The notes: generated from the letters alone by a model not told the origin. A stretch of 64,000 nucleotides of DNA from Pseudoalteromonas lipolytica (GCF_900116435.1 NZ_FPAZ01000004.1:62001-126000), one strand, 5' to 3'. Counted from the first letter of the stretch, positions 19,230 to 28,749 are shown. Numbers and translations: made by a program.

Positions 19230-21764
19230 TTATTTACTTTTCTGACGAAGCAATTTTACCATTTCTGTGCCAGCTAAAATATACGCCGCGTTGCCTTTAG
19301 GGTCGTTTGCAACAACAGGTTCACTCATGTAGTAGTCATAGCTCCCATCACGGCCAAAGCCAAGCCCCGCTACATAACATTGGTTAGTCATAGACACAGT
19401 GCCATCTTGGTGCAATAAGGTAAATTCGTTTAATAATCCCTGGTAGGCCTTATATGCAGTAGCAAGGTAATCGGTGCTTAAGTAGCCCTTATTTATTGCT
19501 TTTGCATAGAAGTAGGTAAACATCGCCGTTGCTGATGACTCTCTATAATTACCTATCGCATTGGGTTTATCCATTACCTGCCACCAAGTGCCGGTTGCTG
19601 GGTCTTGCGTTTTTTCTAGACTGTCGGCAATTTCTTGCACCATGGTAAGTAAGTGTTTTCGTTGCTGACTATTTTGTTCAGGAATATAATCAAGTACATC
19701 GACAACGGCCATCGCAAGCCAGCCCATTCCGCGAGCCCATACCTCGTGTGAAAGCCCCGTTGATTTATTAGCCCATGCCTGTTGTTTAAGCTCATCCCAG
19801 CCGTGATAGTAAAGCCCTGTTTGTGTATCTTTTAAAAACTCGCGGGTTAAGTTAAATTCGTTCACCACTTCGGCAAAGGTTTCTTGTTGTTGGTGACCCG
19901 ATTCAAATAAGGCTGCGTACTCAGCTAAAAAAGGCATACCCATATACACACCATCAAGCCATACTTGGCCTTGGTATTTTTTCTTATGCCAAAATGCCCC
20001 TGTCGACGTGCGAGGGTGTTTATGTAATTGCTCTCTTAGCGCATGAATTGCTTTTAGATACTTTTGTTCATTTGTTTGCTGGTATAGCGTAATTAAATTG
20101 CGACCAGGCGGAATATTATCAATATTAAAATTGCTTTGTTTATAGGCTGAAATAAGGCCATCTTCAGAAATAAAGCTTCCGGGCACTTTTTCAATGACTT
20201 GTTTATATTCCGCATTATCTGTGAGTTCACCAAGTGTGTAATAAGCATACGGTTGAATACCAATAATGTCATATTCAAACTTTGGAGAGCGCTTACGGTT
20301 AACATCCCATCCATTATAGTGGTAGCCTAGCGTTTTACGCGCCAGTTCAGAATCTGCGAATGCTTGTGTCCACTTAAGTGCAGACTCTGCGGAGATAGAC
20401 GCTTGCATTGCATTCTGTGTCAACGATGTTTTGAGCTGAATTCGAGGCTTAATGGTCAGCTTTTGCGCTTGTTGTTTAATATAATGCTCAAATTGTTCTA
20501 CGGTATTAATACCACTTTGTGCTTGCCATAAAGATGCAAAATAATAGTGAACTTGCTGACTGCCTTGCTGGCCTTTTGGCGTTAATTCTACTAAGTAGTT
20601 TTTATCATCTTGGCGTACTGTTTTTACATCCCCTTTTTTGAAAAAAACCACCATGCCTAGCGCCTTACCGTCGAGACTTTGTTTGCCCCAACTTGCAATA
20701 TACCCATAGCCATAATTGCTCATGCTTTGTAAATCGGCTTTTAAAAAGGTCGTATCGGGATGTTTTACAAGGCCTGCGGTGATGTTATCAAGTGGTTTGT
20801 CGAGTTTTAAGGTGACTTCTGCCAGTGGAGAACCCGCTTGCATACTGATAAATGCACTGAGGTCTTGTTGCTGTACGCTGTTTTGCCAGCCATGGTAATC
20901 AAGTTGAATTTGGGCGAATAGATCGCCATTCGCAGTGATGCTTGCAGTACGAGTATCTACTTTGCTGACATGTTCAAGCTTACCTTTCTCATTGGTATAG
21001 GCAAAACCACCTGCACCTAGCGATCCTCCTACTTTTAATAAGTCCATTCCCCAATCTTGCAGCGAATGATACGACTTATAACCATCTAAACCAACGTTGT
21101 GCAATACGGGTTCTGGAGTCAGTTTTCCGAAGATATCAAAACCATTACGCCAATCGAGGTAAATGCGATAACCGACCTTATCTGATTCGATCCCCGGTCC
21201 TTCATAGCGGATCCAGTTTGAATGGTCTGTGTAATATTCAGGAGGGGTTATGGATTGAACATTTTTAAACAGGCCACCGACATATTCTTTCATTCCAGCA
21301 TTTTGTTGGTGTTTTGGTGGGCGAGTATGAGGTACCCATTCACCACCCACTTTATGAGCTAAATCTGCTTGTACACGCTTTTTGGAAGGTGCGAGACGTG
21401 TTGTTGAGATTATCTCTGCGTGTATATTTTCACCTTTAGAAAGATCAGTAACGAACAAAATACCATCGTTCTTTCCATCCAAATCTTTATCAATCGCTTG
21501 ATTGGCAACTTGATTATCGCCGATATTTACCGCAAGCGTTGTATTAGGTGCTACACCTAAGTCGTAGTAGCTTAAATAAATAGCTTCATCTTCGCGATTA
21601 AACGGGCTGGGATTAGCAATATCAACAGTGGCAACAGAACCTGTCTGTGCTTCTTTTATGCTGTGATGCTGGGGTTGTTCTGCTTGTTGGCAAGCGGTAA
21701 CAGACAAAGCAGCGAAAGTAATCAGTGATGTGTGTATCAGGTGACGTGAGGGTAAATGTTTCAT
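19230..21764 (-). CDS. Lipoprotein fusion of DUF4861 and GH105
   Basis: This 844-residue lipoprotein starts at ATG 21764, preceded by AGGGGAGA; an upstream in-frame start at 21794 lies in a hairpin. The signal ends with the lipobox LSVTAC (C25). Residues about 50-450 match DUF4861 as I recognise it (IRYEGPGIESDKVGYRIYLDW, WGMDLLKVGGSLGAGGFAY), a domain of unknown function that occurs near pectin enzymes. Residues about 465-844 are GH105, with catalytic D604 in VWLDGVYMG. DUF4861 may bind or process a neighbouring sugar for the hydrolase (inference). It probably sits on the outer-membrane inner leaflet or the cell surface. Confidence 0.85.
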   Translation of the reverse strand: MKHLPSRHLIHTSLITFAALSVTACQQAEQPQHHSIKEAQTGSVATVDIANPSPFNREDEAIYLSYYDLGVAPNTTLAVNIGDNQVANQAIDKDLDGKNDGILFVTDLSKGENIHAEIISTTRLAPSKKRVQADLAHKVGGEWVPHTRPPKHQQNAGMKEYVGGLFKNVQSITPPEYYTDHSNWIRYEGPGIESDKVGYRIYLDWRNGFDIFGKLTPEPVLHNVGLDGYKSYHSLQDWGMDLLKVGGSLGAGGFAYTNEKGKLEHVSKVDTRTASITANGDLFAQIQLDYHGWQNSVQQQDLSAFISMQAGSPLAEVTLKLDKPLDNITAGLVKHPDTTFLKADLQSMSNYGYGYIASWGKQSLDGKALGMVVFFKKGDVKTVRQDDKNYLVELTPKGQQGSQQVHYYFASLWQAQSGINTVEQFEHYIKQQAQKLTIKPRIQLKTSLTQNAMQASISAESALKWTQAFADSELARKTLGYHYNGWDVNRKRSPKFEYDIIGIQPYAYYTLGELTDNAEYKQVIEKVPGSFISEDGLISAYKQSNFNIDNIPPGRNLITLYQQTNEQKYLKAIHALREQLHKHPRTSTGAFWHKKKYQGQVWLDGVYMGMPFLAEYAALFESGHQQQETFAEVVNEFNLTREFLKDTQTGLYYHGWDELKQQAWANKSTGLSHEVWARGMGWLAMAVVDVLDYIPEQNSQQRKHLLTMVQEIADSLEKTQDPATGTWWQVMDKPNAIGNYRESSATAMFTYFYAKAINKGYLSTDYLATAYKAYQGLLNEFTLLHQDGTVSMTNQCYVAGLGFGRDGSYDYYMSEPVVANDPKGNAAYILAGTEMVKLLRQKSK

Positions 21765-21782
21765 TGTTGTTCTCCCCTGAAA

Positions 21783-21805
21783 AGGCCAAAGCAAAGCTTT
21801 GGCCT
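21783..21805 (-). terminator. Hairpin between uxaC and the GH105 operon
   Basis: AGGCCAAAGC (21783-21792) and GCTTTGGCCT (21796-21805) make a perfect 10-bp stem with a 3-nt loop. On the minus strand it is followed by TTTTC and then directly by the AGGGGAG ribosome site of the lipoprotein gene. It may be a leaky terminator that lowers expression of the enzymes relative to uxaC, or an RNA-stabilising hairpin. Confidence 0.6.
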
Positions 21806-21816
21806 AAGTGTTTTTA

Positions 21817-23259
21817 TTATAAGTTGTATGCTTTTTTCACTAAACCATAGGTTAACTGATAAGCGAGTTCATGCGCTGACTCAATACTAATTTGGTGATT
21901 AGCAACAAGTTCAGCTAAATAGCGACAATCCACACGACGCGCGACATCGTGGCGGGCTGGAATAGATAAAAATGCACGCGTATCATCATTAAAACCAACA
22001 GTATTATAGAAGCCCGCTGTTTCAGTGGTTTGTTGACGAAAACGCAGCATACCAGCCGGACTATCATGGAACCACCATGCAGGCCCTAGTTTTAGGCTAG
22101 GGTAGTGGCCTGCAAGTGGCGCAAGCTCGCGGCTATAGGTGGTTTCATCGAGGGTGAATAAGATGATTTTTAACTTTGGATGATTACCGTATTTACTCAA
22201 TAGTGGTTTAAGCGCGTTTACATATTCTGTTTGGCTTGGGATATCTGCCCCTTTATCACGACCGAATTGATTGAAAATCGGTTGGTTATGGTTGCGGTGT
22301 GCACCTGGGTGGATTTGCATTACTAAACCATCCTCGATACTCATGCCTGCAAGCTCGGTCAGCATTTGTCCACGAAACAGTTCTTGTTCTTGCTCATTTG
22401 CGTGACCAGTTCGGCATTTTTCGAACAATGCTTCACATTCACTCAGTGACAAGTCGGCAGTTATTGCACTGGGGTGCCCATGGTCAGTGGCTGTTGCGCG
22501 ACCTTCTTTTTTAAAGTACTCACGGCGAATACGTATAGCGTCTAAATACCCTTGCCATGTTGTGGTATCTTGCTCGGTTAGCTCCCCTAGTTTTGCGACA
22601 TTATCAATAAAGTCTTCGCGACTTGCATCAACCACATCATCTGGTCTAAACGTTGTAATAACTCGCTTTGCCATGTTTGTGCCAGCCATGCCACGATGAT
22701 GTTCGAGCGAGTCTAGCGCACCTTCTGTGGTTGCAATTAGCTCAATATTGAAACGGTCCATTAGCGCATGCGGTTTATAGGCATCAGTCGCCAGCTCTGC
22801 GGTGATTTTGTCATAATAGTCTTGCGCATTGTCTGAATTTAATTTTTCAGTAAAACCAAAAACATCGCTAAATACAGCGTCTAGCCAATAGCCACTGGGT
22901 GTACCTGCGAACAAGTAATAATTGTCCGCAAAAATTTGCCATGCTTTTTTTGGATCAACGCTTTTAGAACGCGCCATATCACCTTCTAAGCCATGCTCAG
23001 GAATTCCTAACGTTGTTAAGTCGATGCCTTGGCTGTAGAGCATTCTAAACACATAGTGATCTGGTTTTATGAAAAGCTCAGTAGCGTTACCAAAATGAGG
23101 GTTTTCATTAAACCATTTAGGGTCTGTGTGGCCGTGTGGGCTTACAATAGGGAGATCTTTAATTTCATTGTAAAGTTCACGGGCAATGCTTACGACAGCG
23201 GGATCGCTTGAAAATAGGCGATCAGGATGTAGTTTAAGAGACTGTGATTGACGAGTCAT
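21817..23259 (-). CDS. uxaC: Uronate isomerase
   Basis: This 480-residue cytoplasmic member of the amidohydrolase-fold UxaC family interconverts D-galacturonate and D-tagaturonate (also glucuronate and fructuronate). Metal and substrate motifs include SPHGHTDPKWFNENP, NIELIATTEGALDSLEHH, MQIHPGAHRNHN and AWWFHDSPAGMLRF. Its length is close to E. coli UxaC (470). It has its own operator/promoter although it lies between eda and the GH105 genes. It begins the saturated-galacturonate branch continued by uxaB and uxaA. Confidence 0.95.
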   Translation of the reverse strand: MTRQSQSLKLHPDRLFSSDPAVVSIARELYNEIKDLPIVSPHGHTDPKWFNENPHFGNATELFIKPDHYVFRMLYSQGIDLTTLGIPEHGLEGDMARSKSVDPKKAWQIFADNYYLFAGTPSGYWLDAVFSDVFGFTEKLNSDNAQDYYDKITAELATDAYKPHALMDRFNIELIATTEGALDSLEHHRGMAGTNMAKRVITTFRPDDVVDASREDFIDNVAKLGELTEQDTTTWQGYLDAIRIRREYFKKEGRATATDHGHPSAITADLSLSECEALFEKCRTGHANEQEQELFRGQMLTELAGMSIEDGLVMQIHPGAHRNHNQPIFNQFGRDKGADIPSQTEYVNALKPLLSKYGNHPKLKIILFTLDETTYSRELAPLAGHYPSLKLGPAWWFHDSPAGMLRFRQQTTETAGFYNTVGFNDDTRAFLSIPARHDVARRVDCRYLAELVANHQISIESAHELAYQLTYGLVKKAYNL

Positions 23260-23280
23260 AGTGTTTCCTTTATTCCTTTA

Positions 23281-23309
23281 TTCATTTACTTATTAGCCAC
23301 CGGTGGCAA
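23281..23309 (-). promoter_or_regulatory. uxaC operator/promoter O3
   Basis: GCCACCGGTGGC (23296-23307) is a perfect palindrome. On the minus strand TTGCCA (23304-23309) could serve as -35, but the 17-bp -10 candidate AATGAA (23281-23286) matches only 3 of 6, so the promoter is weak or activated. It lies 37 bp before the uxaC start, just after the eda stop. Confidence 0.65.
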
Positions 23310-23320
23310 AATAGGCCAAT

Positions 23321-23947
23321 TTATTTTGTTAGTACGTTAGCGCAGGCTTGAGTGATACTTTGCCAGTCTTTTGTATTCACCCAATCAGGTTTTGCGACCC
23401 ACGTTCCACCCACAGCAAATACATTATCTAATGCTAAAAAATCTTTGAAATTTTGAGCATTTACACCGCCTGTAGGACAAAAGCGTACCTCTTGAAAAAC
23501 ACTCGAGACAGCGTGTAAAAAATCGATTCCGCCACACAATGAAGCTGGGAATAACTTGTGTTCTGTAAAGCCATATTCACTGGCGAGAAGAATATCGGCA
23601 TTATTCGATACGCCTGGTAAGCATGGTTTGCCACAACTTGCTAAAGCATCTAGCAGGCGAGGCGATACTGCTGGCGTTACAATGTAATCAGCGCCTGCAT
23701 TAATGGCGTTATTTAATGTGTCACTACGGGTAATTGTCCCCGCACCCACGATGAGATTTGGTAATGCCGATTTTATCGCTGTTATTGCAGCTAATGATTG
23801 CTCAGTGCGAAGTACAACTTCGACTAAATTAATACCAGCATCTTGCATAGCCCGAGCAACGGCGACTCCTTGCTGTGGATCATGTGCTTGGATGATTGGC
23901 AAAATCGGTTGTCCTGCCATTAATTTAGAAAATGCGCTCTGTGCCAT
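23321..23947 (-). CDS. eda: 2-dehydro-3-deoxyphosphogluconate aldolase
   Basis: This 208-residue cytoplasmic class I aldolase (KDPG/KHG family) splits KDPG into pyruvate and glyceraldehyde-3-phosphate, the last step of the pathway. Motifs are VEVVLRTEQSLAAI (catalytic Glu), VGAGTITR, YIVTPAVSPRLL, KLFPASLCGGIDFL with the Schiff-base Lys, and FCPTGGVN. Its ATG overlaps the stop of the polygalacturonase gene by one base (TAATG), so a secreted enzyme and a cytoplasmic enzyme are translationally coupled. Confidence 0.95.
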   Translation of the reverse strand: MAQSAFSKLMAGQPILPIIQAHDPQQGVAVARAMQDAGINLVEVVLRTEQSLAAITAIKSALPNLIVGAGTITRSDTLNNAINAGADYIVTPAVSPRLLDALASCGKPCLPGVSNNADILLASEYGFTEHKLFPASLCGGIDFLHAVSSVFQEVRFCPTGGVNAQNFKDFLALDNVFAVGGTWVAKPDWVNTKDWQSITQACANVLTK

Positions 23948-25425
23948 TAGATTGACTCCGCTAATAATTGTTTTGCGCTAATTGATTGATTGTTCAAGGT
24001 GACGTTTTCAACATTGAAATCGGTGATATTTTTAACGATTGACTGTTTTGCGACGTTATCAAAGTGGCTATTTATAATTGTAAAATCTTTGATAGGTGCC
24101 CGCTCAAATCCATTTAAATAGAACGCTTTATCAAGCACGTTATTACAGTGCAGATTGTCTATAACGATATCGCGTACGGTGGGGTCAAATTGGCCTGCAT
24201 CACCTTCTTCGTAAAAGAAATTAATAACAATTGCATTTTTTACTGTGCCAACTTCAACATTACGAATGCGAATATGCGCAATTAATCCACCGCGGACAGA
24301 ATTGGTTTTAATACGGATGGCACGTTCTAAATGTGGACTGTCCATCGTGCAATCTTGTACGTAAACATTGTTCACACCGCCTGATATTTCACTGCCAATG
24401 ACGACACCACCGTGACCTTCTTTCATGTGACAGTTTTCGATCACTATATTGGCAGATGGCGTGTTGACGCGACGACCGTCAGCATTTCGCCCCGATTTAA
24501 TTGCAATACAGTCATCACCTGTATCGAACGTACAGTCTTTTATATGCACATGATTGCAGCTTTCTGGATCGCAACCATCGGAATTTGGCCCATGGCTTGA
24601 AAACGTGACACCACTGACTGTCACACTGTTACATAACACGGGGTTTACTAACCAAAAAGGAGAGTTTTTGATAGTCACTCCCTCAATTAACACATTATTA
24701 CAGCGGTAGGGTTGAATGAAAGGGGGGCGCAGATATGCACCATCAGCGTAGATTCGCTCAGTAACAGGTAAGGCGTTTTCAGCATCAACCATTAATTGTT
24801 TACGTGCTGGTTTTTGATCCATCAATTGACCATTTTCTTGGTATTGTAATTCCCAGTGTTTTTCTTTGTGCGGACCTTTCCATGGCCACCAAGTGGTATT
24901 ATTCGCATTACCCTCTAGTACACCTTCGCCAGTGATAGCTATATTTTGTTGGCCATACGCATAAATTAAAGGGGAATACCCCATCATCTCGAGGCCTTCC
25001 CAACGAGTGAATACTGCAGGTAGGTAGTCATCTGGATTAGTACTAAAACTTAGCACTGCGTTTTTTTCAAGGTGTAAATTAACGTTCGATAATAAGTGAA
25101 TCGGGCCGGTATAAAATACACCCTCAGGAATAATAACTTTTCCACCACCTTGTTGGTGGCAGGTTAAAATAGCCTTTTTTATAGCATGGCTATTATTAAA
25201 CGTACCGCCACTTTGAGCGCCAAAGTCAACGATATTAAAAGCACTCTCGGGGAACTGTGGTACTTTAATGTTCTTTTTAATCGCTTCGGCTGCTGACCAA
25301 TCATTATTATCTGTTGGCGTCAGTAAGGTATTTACACTCGCACTTTTGCAGCCCATTAATGCAGCAGTACCTACTAAACTACTCGAGGCGAAGGCTTTAA
25401 GAAAAAATCGGCGATTATTGTTCAT
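23947..25425 (-). CDS. Tat-exported lipoprotein polygalacturonase, GH28
   Basis: This 492-residue beta-helix enzyme hydrolyses polygalacturonate, probably from chain ends. The start was set at ATG 25425, after AGGAACC; a GTG seven codons upstream is weaker. The N-terminus carries a twin-arginine motif NRRFFLKAF followed by a lipobox LMGC (C26). The four GH28 motifs are all present: NSD (281-283), DTGDD (D304/D305), GHG (337-339) and RIK (371-373). Broad loops suggest an exo-enzyme, as in YeGH28-type proteins (inference). It is read from the 40-bp palindromic promoter and is followed by eda. Confidence 0.92.
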   Translation of the reverse strand: MNNNRRFFLKAFASSSLVGTAALMGCKSASVNTLLTPTDNNDWSAAEAIKKNIKVPQFPESAFNIVDFGAQSGGTFNNSHAIKKAILTCHQQGGGKVIIPEGVFYTGPIHLLSNVNLHLEKNAVLSFSTNPDDYLPAVFTRWEGLEMMGYSPLIYAYGQQNIAITGEGVLEGNANNTTWWPWKGPHKEKHWELQYQENGQLMDQKPARKQLMVDAENALPVTERIYADGAYLRPPFIQPYRCNNVLIEGVTIKNSPFWLVNPVLCNSVTVSGVTFSSHGPNSDGCDPESCNHVHIKDCTFDTGDDCIAIKSGRNADGRRVNTPSANIVIENCHMKEGHGGVVIGSEISGGVNNVYVQDCTMDSPHLERAIRIKTNSVRGGLIAHIRIRNVEVGTVKNAIVINFFYEEGDAGQFDPTVRDIVIDNLHCNNVLDKAFYLNGFERAPIKDFTIINSHFDNVAKQSIVKNITDFNVENVTLNNQSISAKQLLAESI

Positions 25426-25479
25426 ACTCAAGGTTCCTGTAGTCACAACGTGTGTGCTAATTGTTTTTATAGTTGAAGT

Positions 25480-25520
25480 ACTCTAGCAACAATTGCCACC
25501 GGTGGCAATTGTTGCTAGAG
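25480..25520 (-). promoter_or_regulatory. 40-bp perfect palindrome, GH28-eda operator/promoter O4
   Basis: Bases 25481-25520 form a perfect 40-bp inverted repeat centred on CCGG: CTCTAGCAACAATTGCCACC followed by its exact complement. The minus strand has TTGCCA (25503-25508), a 17-bp spacer and TAGAGT (25480-25485), preceded by TGC, an extended -10. Spacing and motif match the CE12 promoter. On the plus strand the mirror elements give TTGCCA and TAGAGA, a weaker promoter antisense to the receptor gene. It lies 57 bp after the receptor stop and could also end its transcript. Confidence 0.75.
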
Positions 25521-25576
25521 ATTTTATAAAAAATAACCAACCACACAGTATTGGTTATTTGGAGGGGAGTCATTTG

Positions 25577-28500
25577 TTAAAATGATCCGCGCAAGCCGAC
25601 TAAGAATTGGCGTCCTGATGATAAGCTTTCGTATGGGCGAGGTGTGTAAATATCATTCCACATCTCTTGCTTTTCATCAGTTAAGTTAACGGCTTCAAAC
25701 GACAAGCTCATATTTTCTGTCAGTTCATAGCGAGCAGAGAAGTTGAGTTTTGCTTTGTCATCATAGCCACGTACAAACGTTGATTCATCTTTGTATTCAT
25801 CGAGGTATTGTTTGTTATAACCACCACGATAGTTGTATGAGAAACGTGCTGACCAATTATCTACTTCATAATATACGGTTAAATTATATGTATTTTTTGA
25901 TGTTTCTTCTTCAACTAGGCTTAGTGAATTACCATAAAAAGGGTCTTCGATATCGCGGGTATAGTCGATATATGTGTAGTTTGCTTGGATCCCTAAGTTA
26001 TTAAAGGGCTCAGGCAAGAACGTAAATGGCTGCTGATAAATAAACTCAGCGCCCCACATATCTTCAGCGTCGGTATTAGTAAGTTGGGTTACGGTCCAGG
26101 TAATATCTTCTGCGTTCATATCACCAATGTCGATACCCAAGCGATCTAACTCAGCCTGACTTAACACTTCATCACTACTTTCAGATGAAATACCGGTGAT
26201 ATTTTTAAAGAAAACAGAACCCGCAACCAGAGATTCATCTGCAAAGTACCACTCTAGACCTATATCGTATTGTTTTGCTTTGTACGGCTCAAGTGACGGA
26301 CCCGCACCACGTTTAATTGTTGCGGTAGGGTCTTGCTCATCAGGGGTATTAACACTTATTGATGAACGTAAGTCAGATAGTTTTGGTCGGGTAATAGCGT
26401 GTGAGTAACTAAAACGACCGACTAAATCTTCAGTGATATCATAAGCTAGGTTAAGCGAAGGTAACCATTCATCACCTGTGCTAATCGATTCTCGCCAACC
26501 ATAACCATTTTCAAAGTTAGCGCCATCACCTTTGCCTGCTGTGTAGCCATCTTTGTAAATATGATCCAGATTTACAATTCGGCTCGTGTTTTTGTTATCA
26601 ACATAGCGAAGACCTAAATTACCCCTTAGTTCTGAATTGAATATATCTTTTCTAAAGTTAAGTTGAAGGTAGGCTGTGTTTACCTCTTCTTTTATATAAT
26701 AGGCACGTTTGTACTCTTCCTTCGCTTCAAAAAAGGCGGCATTAGAAAATGCATCCATCATGGCATTGTAGTCAGGTGTTAGCCATGTAGAGCCAAATAG
26801 TGTTGAAGTGCTCGGTACTGAGGCATTATTACCAAAGTGAATACCGGTCTCATTAAGTGTGGTAGAAAATAAGTCTCCCGCTATTTGATCGGCATCTAAG
26901 TCAATAACTTGTGTTTCAGCTGATTTACCGCTGGTTTTGTTCGTTTCTATATCTAGGTTTTTCCACGCGTTGCGGAAGTCGTGTTGTTCAGTTTCAAAGC
27001 TACGCTGCCCTACACCAAATTTCACTGTGTATTCATCATTAAGTTCGTAGGCAAAATCAAGTTTAATGGTTGAGTTTTCGCTCTCAATAGTTTGTGCGCG
27101 GTTACGAACGAGCCCAGCACTGTAATTGCTAGCGTCTAGCATGGTGTTTTGTAATTGCTCTTTGGTAAACGCGTTTCCAGGAGCTTGTCCTGCTGCAAAA
27201 GCAAATGATGGCATTGTTGTGTTTAACTGCGCACTGCCTATCGCTTCACCACCGGGATTATTAATTAGAGAAAGTGGGTCAATATTACTGTCGTAACTGT
27301 AAGCAACGGTTGAGCCCTCTGCATCAAGTGCAAAAGTGCGAAGATAAGGTACATCCAAATCAGATTTTCCTTTACCTACTAAAAAGCTCATTTTTAAACG
27401 ATCATTAATGTACCAATCACCCGTAAAGCTTACTTGATCAAAGTTTGATTCAGAGGAATCTTGTCGTGCTTCTGAACGTATAATTGCATTTGAAAACGCA
27501 CCAGCAACAATTGTATTGTTAGGATCTGTATAGATGTTTTCAGGTACGATATTTTTTTGATCACGTAACAATACTGAGTATTGATATTCATCCATTGTCG
27601 TGTCTAGCTCTGCATGGAGAATATCTAAGTTCATTGAAAGATTATCAGTAGGAGCGTACTGGAAGGCGACGGTTGCACCTAGGCGTTTTTGCTCTTTTGA
27701 AAAGATAGAATAACGAGGTATACGGGGTAAATATAAACCATCCAGATTATCGTTTGTGTAATTGCCATTTTCTAACAAAATGGTCTTAGGTGCAGCTGAT
27801 AGGTAGTTTGTACCTCCTTGACCAACAGGTGAACCGCCATCAACATAGTTTGGATTATTGACGGTCCAGCGAACCGTTGATGAACCTTCACTTTGGACGG
27901 TCCCATCACTGTATGCAACAGAGGCAAGTACACCGAATTTATTATCCCAGTTATTACTGAGCATAAATGACACGCGCGGCGATACATCCTCAGAAATATC
28001 GTTATAGCGGGCATTGACATTGTATGAGCCTTTAAAGCCTTCATATTGGAAAGGGCGCGCAGTCTGTAAATTGACATTACCTGAAATCCCGCCATCTTCT
28101 CTTTCTGCAGACACGGTCTTATCGATGTCTATTTGTGTAAAGAGTTCTGAAGCAAACACGTTATAATCAAAGGCGCGTGAAGTATTAGAGCCACCAGCCG
28201 CATCGGTTGCTGCTCCTGCTGAAGCTGATTCCATGCCATTAATCGTTGTTTTTACAAACCGAGAACCAAGACCCCTAATTGTTATTTGACGTCCTTCGCC
28301 AGCATCTTCTTCAATAGAGATACCGGGTACTCGAGCCAGGGAGTCGGCAACGTTTAGATCTGGAAACTTACCAATATCTTCAGCAATGATTGTTTCGCGT
28401 GTGCCTACCGCCTCACGCTTAGACATTAGCGCTGCATTAATACTGCCACGGTAGCCTTTAACCTGAATAATTTCGATGCCATCATCTTCTACTGCATTAT

Positions 28501-28603
28501 TTTGTTGTTCTTGTGCATTAGCAGCATAACTTCCCATTACGCCACTGAGTAATAGTGAGGTCATAAGAGAGCTTAGTTTGAATGTTTGCTTACTTGTTGT
28601 CAT
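25577..28603 (-). CDS. Large TonB-dependent receptor for pectin oligosaccharides
   Basis: This 1008-residue outer-membrane receptor is of the long type found in Xanthomonas, Caulobacter and Alteromonadales glycan loci. A signal peptide ends near residue 30 (SYAANAQ). A TonB box EIIQVKG is followed by the plug with FPDLNVADSLARVPGISIEEDAGEGRQ in part, RGLGSRF and NGMESASA. The beta-barrel ends in Phe (LVGLRGSF). Its position next to CE12 and GH28 and the shared operators suggest uptake of oligogalacturonides or rhamnogalacturonan oligomers (inference). No SusD partner is present, as usual in Gammaproteobacteria. Confidence 0.9.
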   Translation of the reverse strand: MTTSKQTFKLSSLMTSLLLSGVMGSYAANAQEQQNNAVEDDGIEIIQVKGYRGSINAALMSKREAVGTRETIIAEDIGKFPDLNVADSLARVPGISIEEDAGEGRQITIRGLGSRFVKTTINGMESASAGAATDAAGGSNTSRAFDYNVFASELFTQIDIDKTVSAEREDGGISGNVNLQTARPFQYEGFKGSYNVNARYNDISEDVSPRVSFMLSNNWDNKFGVLASVAYSDGTVQSEGSSTVRWTVNNPNYVDGGSPVGQGGTNYLSAAPKTILLENGNYTNDNLDGLYLPRIPRYSIFSKEQKRLGATVAFQYAPTDNLSMNLDILHAELDTTMDEYQYSVLLRDQKNIVPENIYTDPNNTIVAGAFSNAIIRSEARQDSSESNFDQVSFTGDWYINDRLKMSFLVGKGKSDLDVPYLRTFALDAEGSTVAYSYDSNIDPLSLINNPGGEAIGSAQLNTTMPSFAFAAGQAPGNAFTKEQLQNTMLDASNYSAGLVRNRAQTIESENSTIKLDFAYELNDEYTVKFGVGQRSFETEQHDFRNAWKNLDIETNKTSGKSAETQVIDLDADQIAGDLFSTTLNETGIHFGNNASVPSTSTLFGSTWLTPDYNAMMDAFSNAAFFEAKEEYKRAYYIKEEVNTAYLQLNFRKDIFNSELRGNLGLRYVDNKNTSRIVNLDHIYKDGYTAGKGDGANFENGYGWRESISTGDEWLPSLNLAYDITEDLVGRFSYSHAITRPKLSDLRSSISVNTPDEQDPTATIKRGAGPSLEPYKAKQYDIGLEWYFADESLVAGSVFFKNITGISSESSDEVLSQAELDRLGIDIGDMNAEDITWTVTQLTNTDAEDMWGAEFIYQQPFTFLPEPFNNLGIQANYTYIDYTRDIEDPFYGNSLSLVEEETSKNTYNLTVYYEVDNWSARFSYNYRGGYNKQYLDEYKDESTFVRGYDDKAKLNFSARYELTENMSLSFEAVNLTDEKQEMWNDIYTPRPYESLSSGRQFLVGLRGSF

Positions 28604-28734
28604 TGCTGTTCCAGTTGTAGTTTATTGTTATAAATTACATGACTTTCAAACGGCATAAGTCATATCCTGTTATTTTTTTATGCGATTGTGTGTTCAATTA
28701 CGCAAAGAGTAAAATGTCACTTTAATCCTTGTTT

Positions 28735-28749
28735 TGCTACCGGTGGCAT
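28735..28749 (-). promoter_or_regulatory. Operator O5 upstream of the TonB receptor
   Basis: TGCTACCGGTGGCA (28735-28748) is a near-perfect copy of the locus operator, with one asymmetric position. It lies about 132 bp before the receptor start. No good -10 box sits at 17 bp from it, so it may act by looping to O6, whose centre is 157 bp away (about 15 helical turns). Confidence 0.65.
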
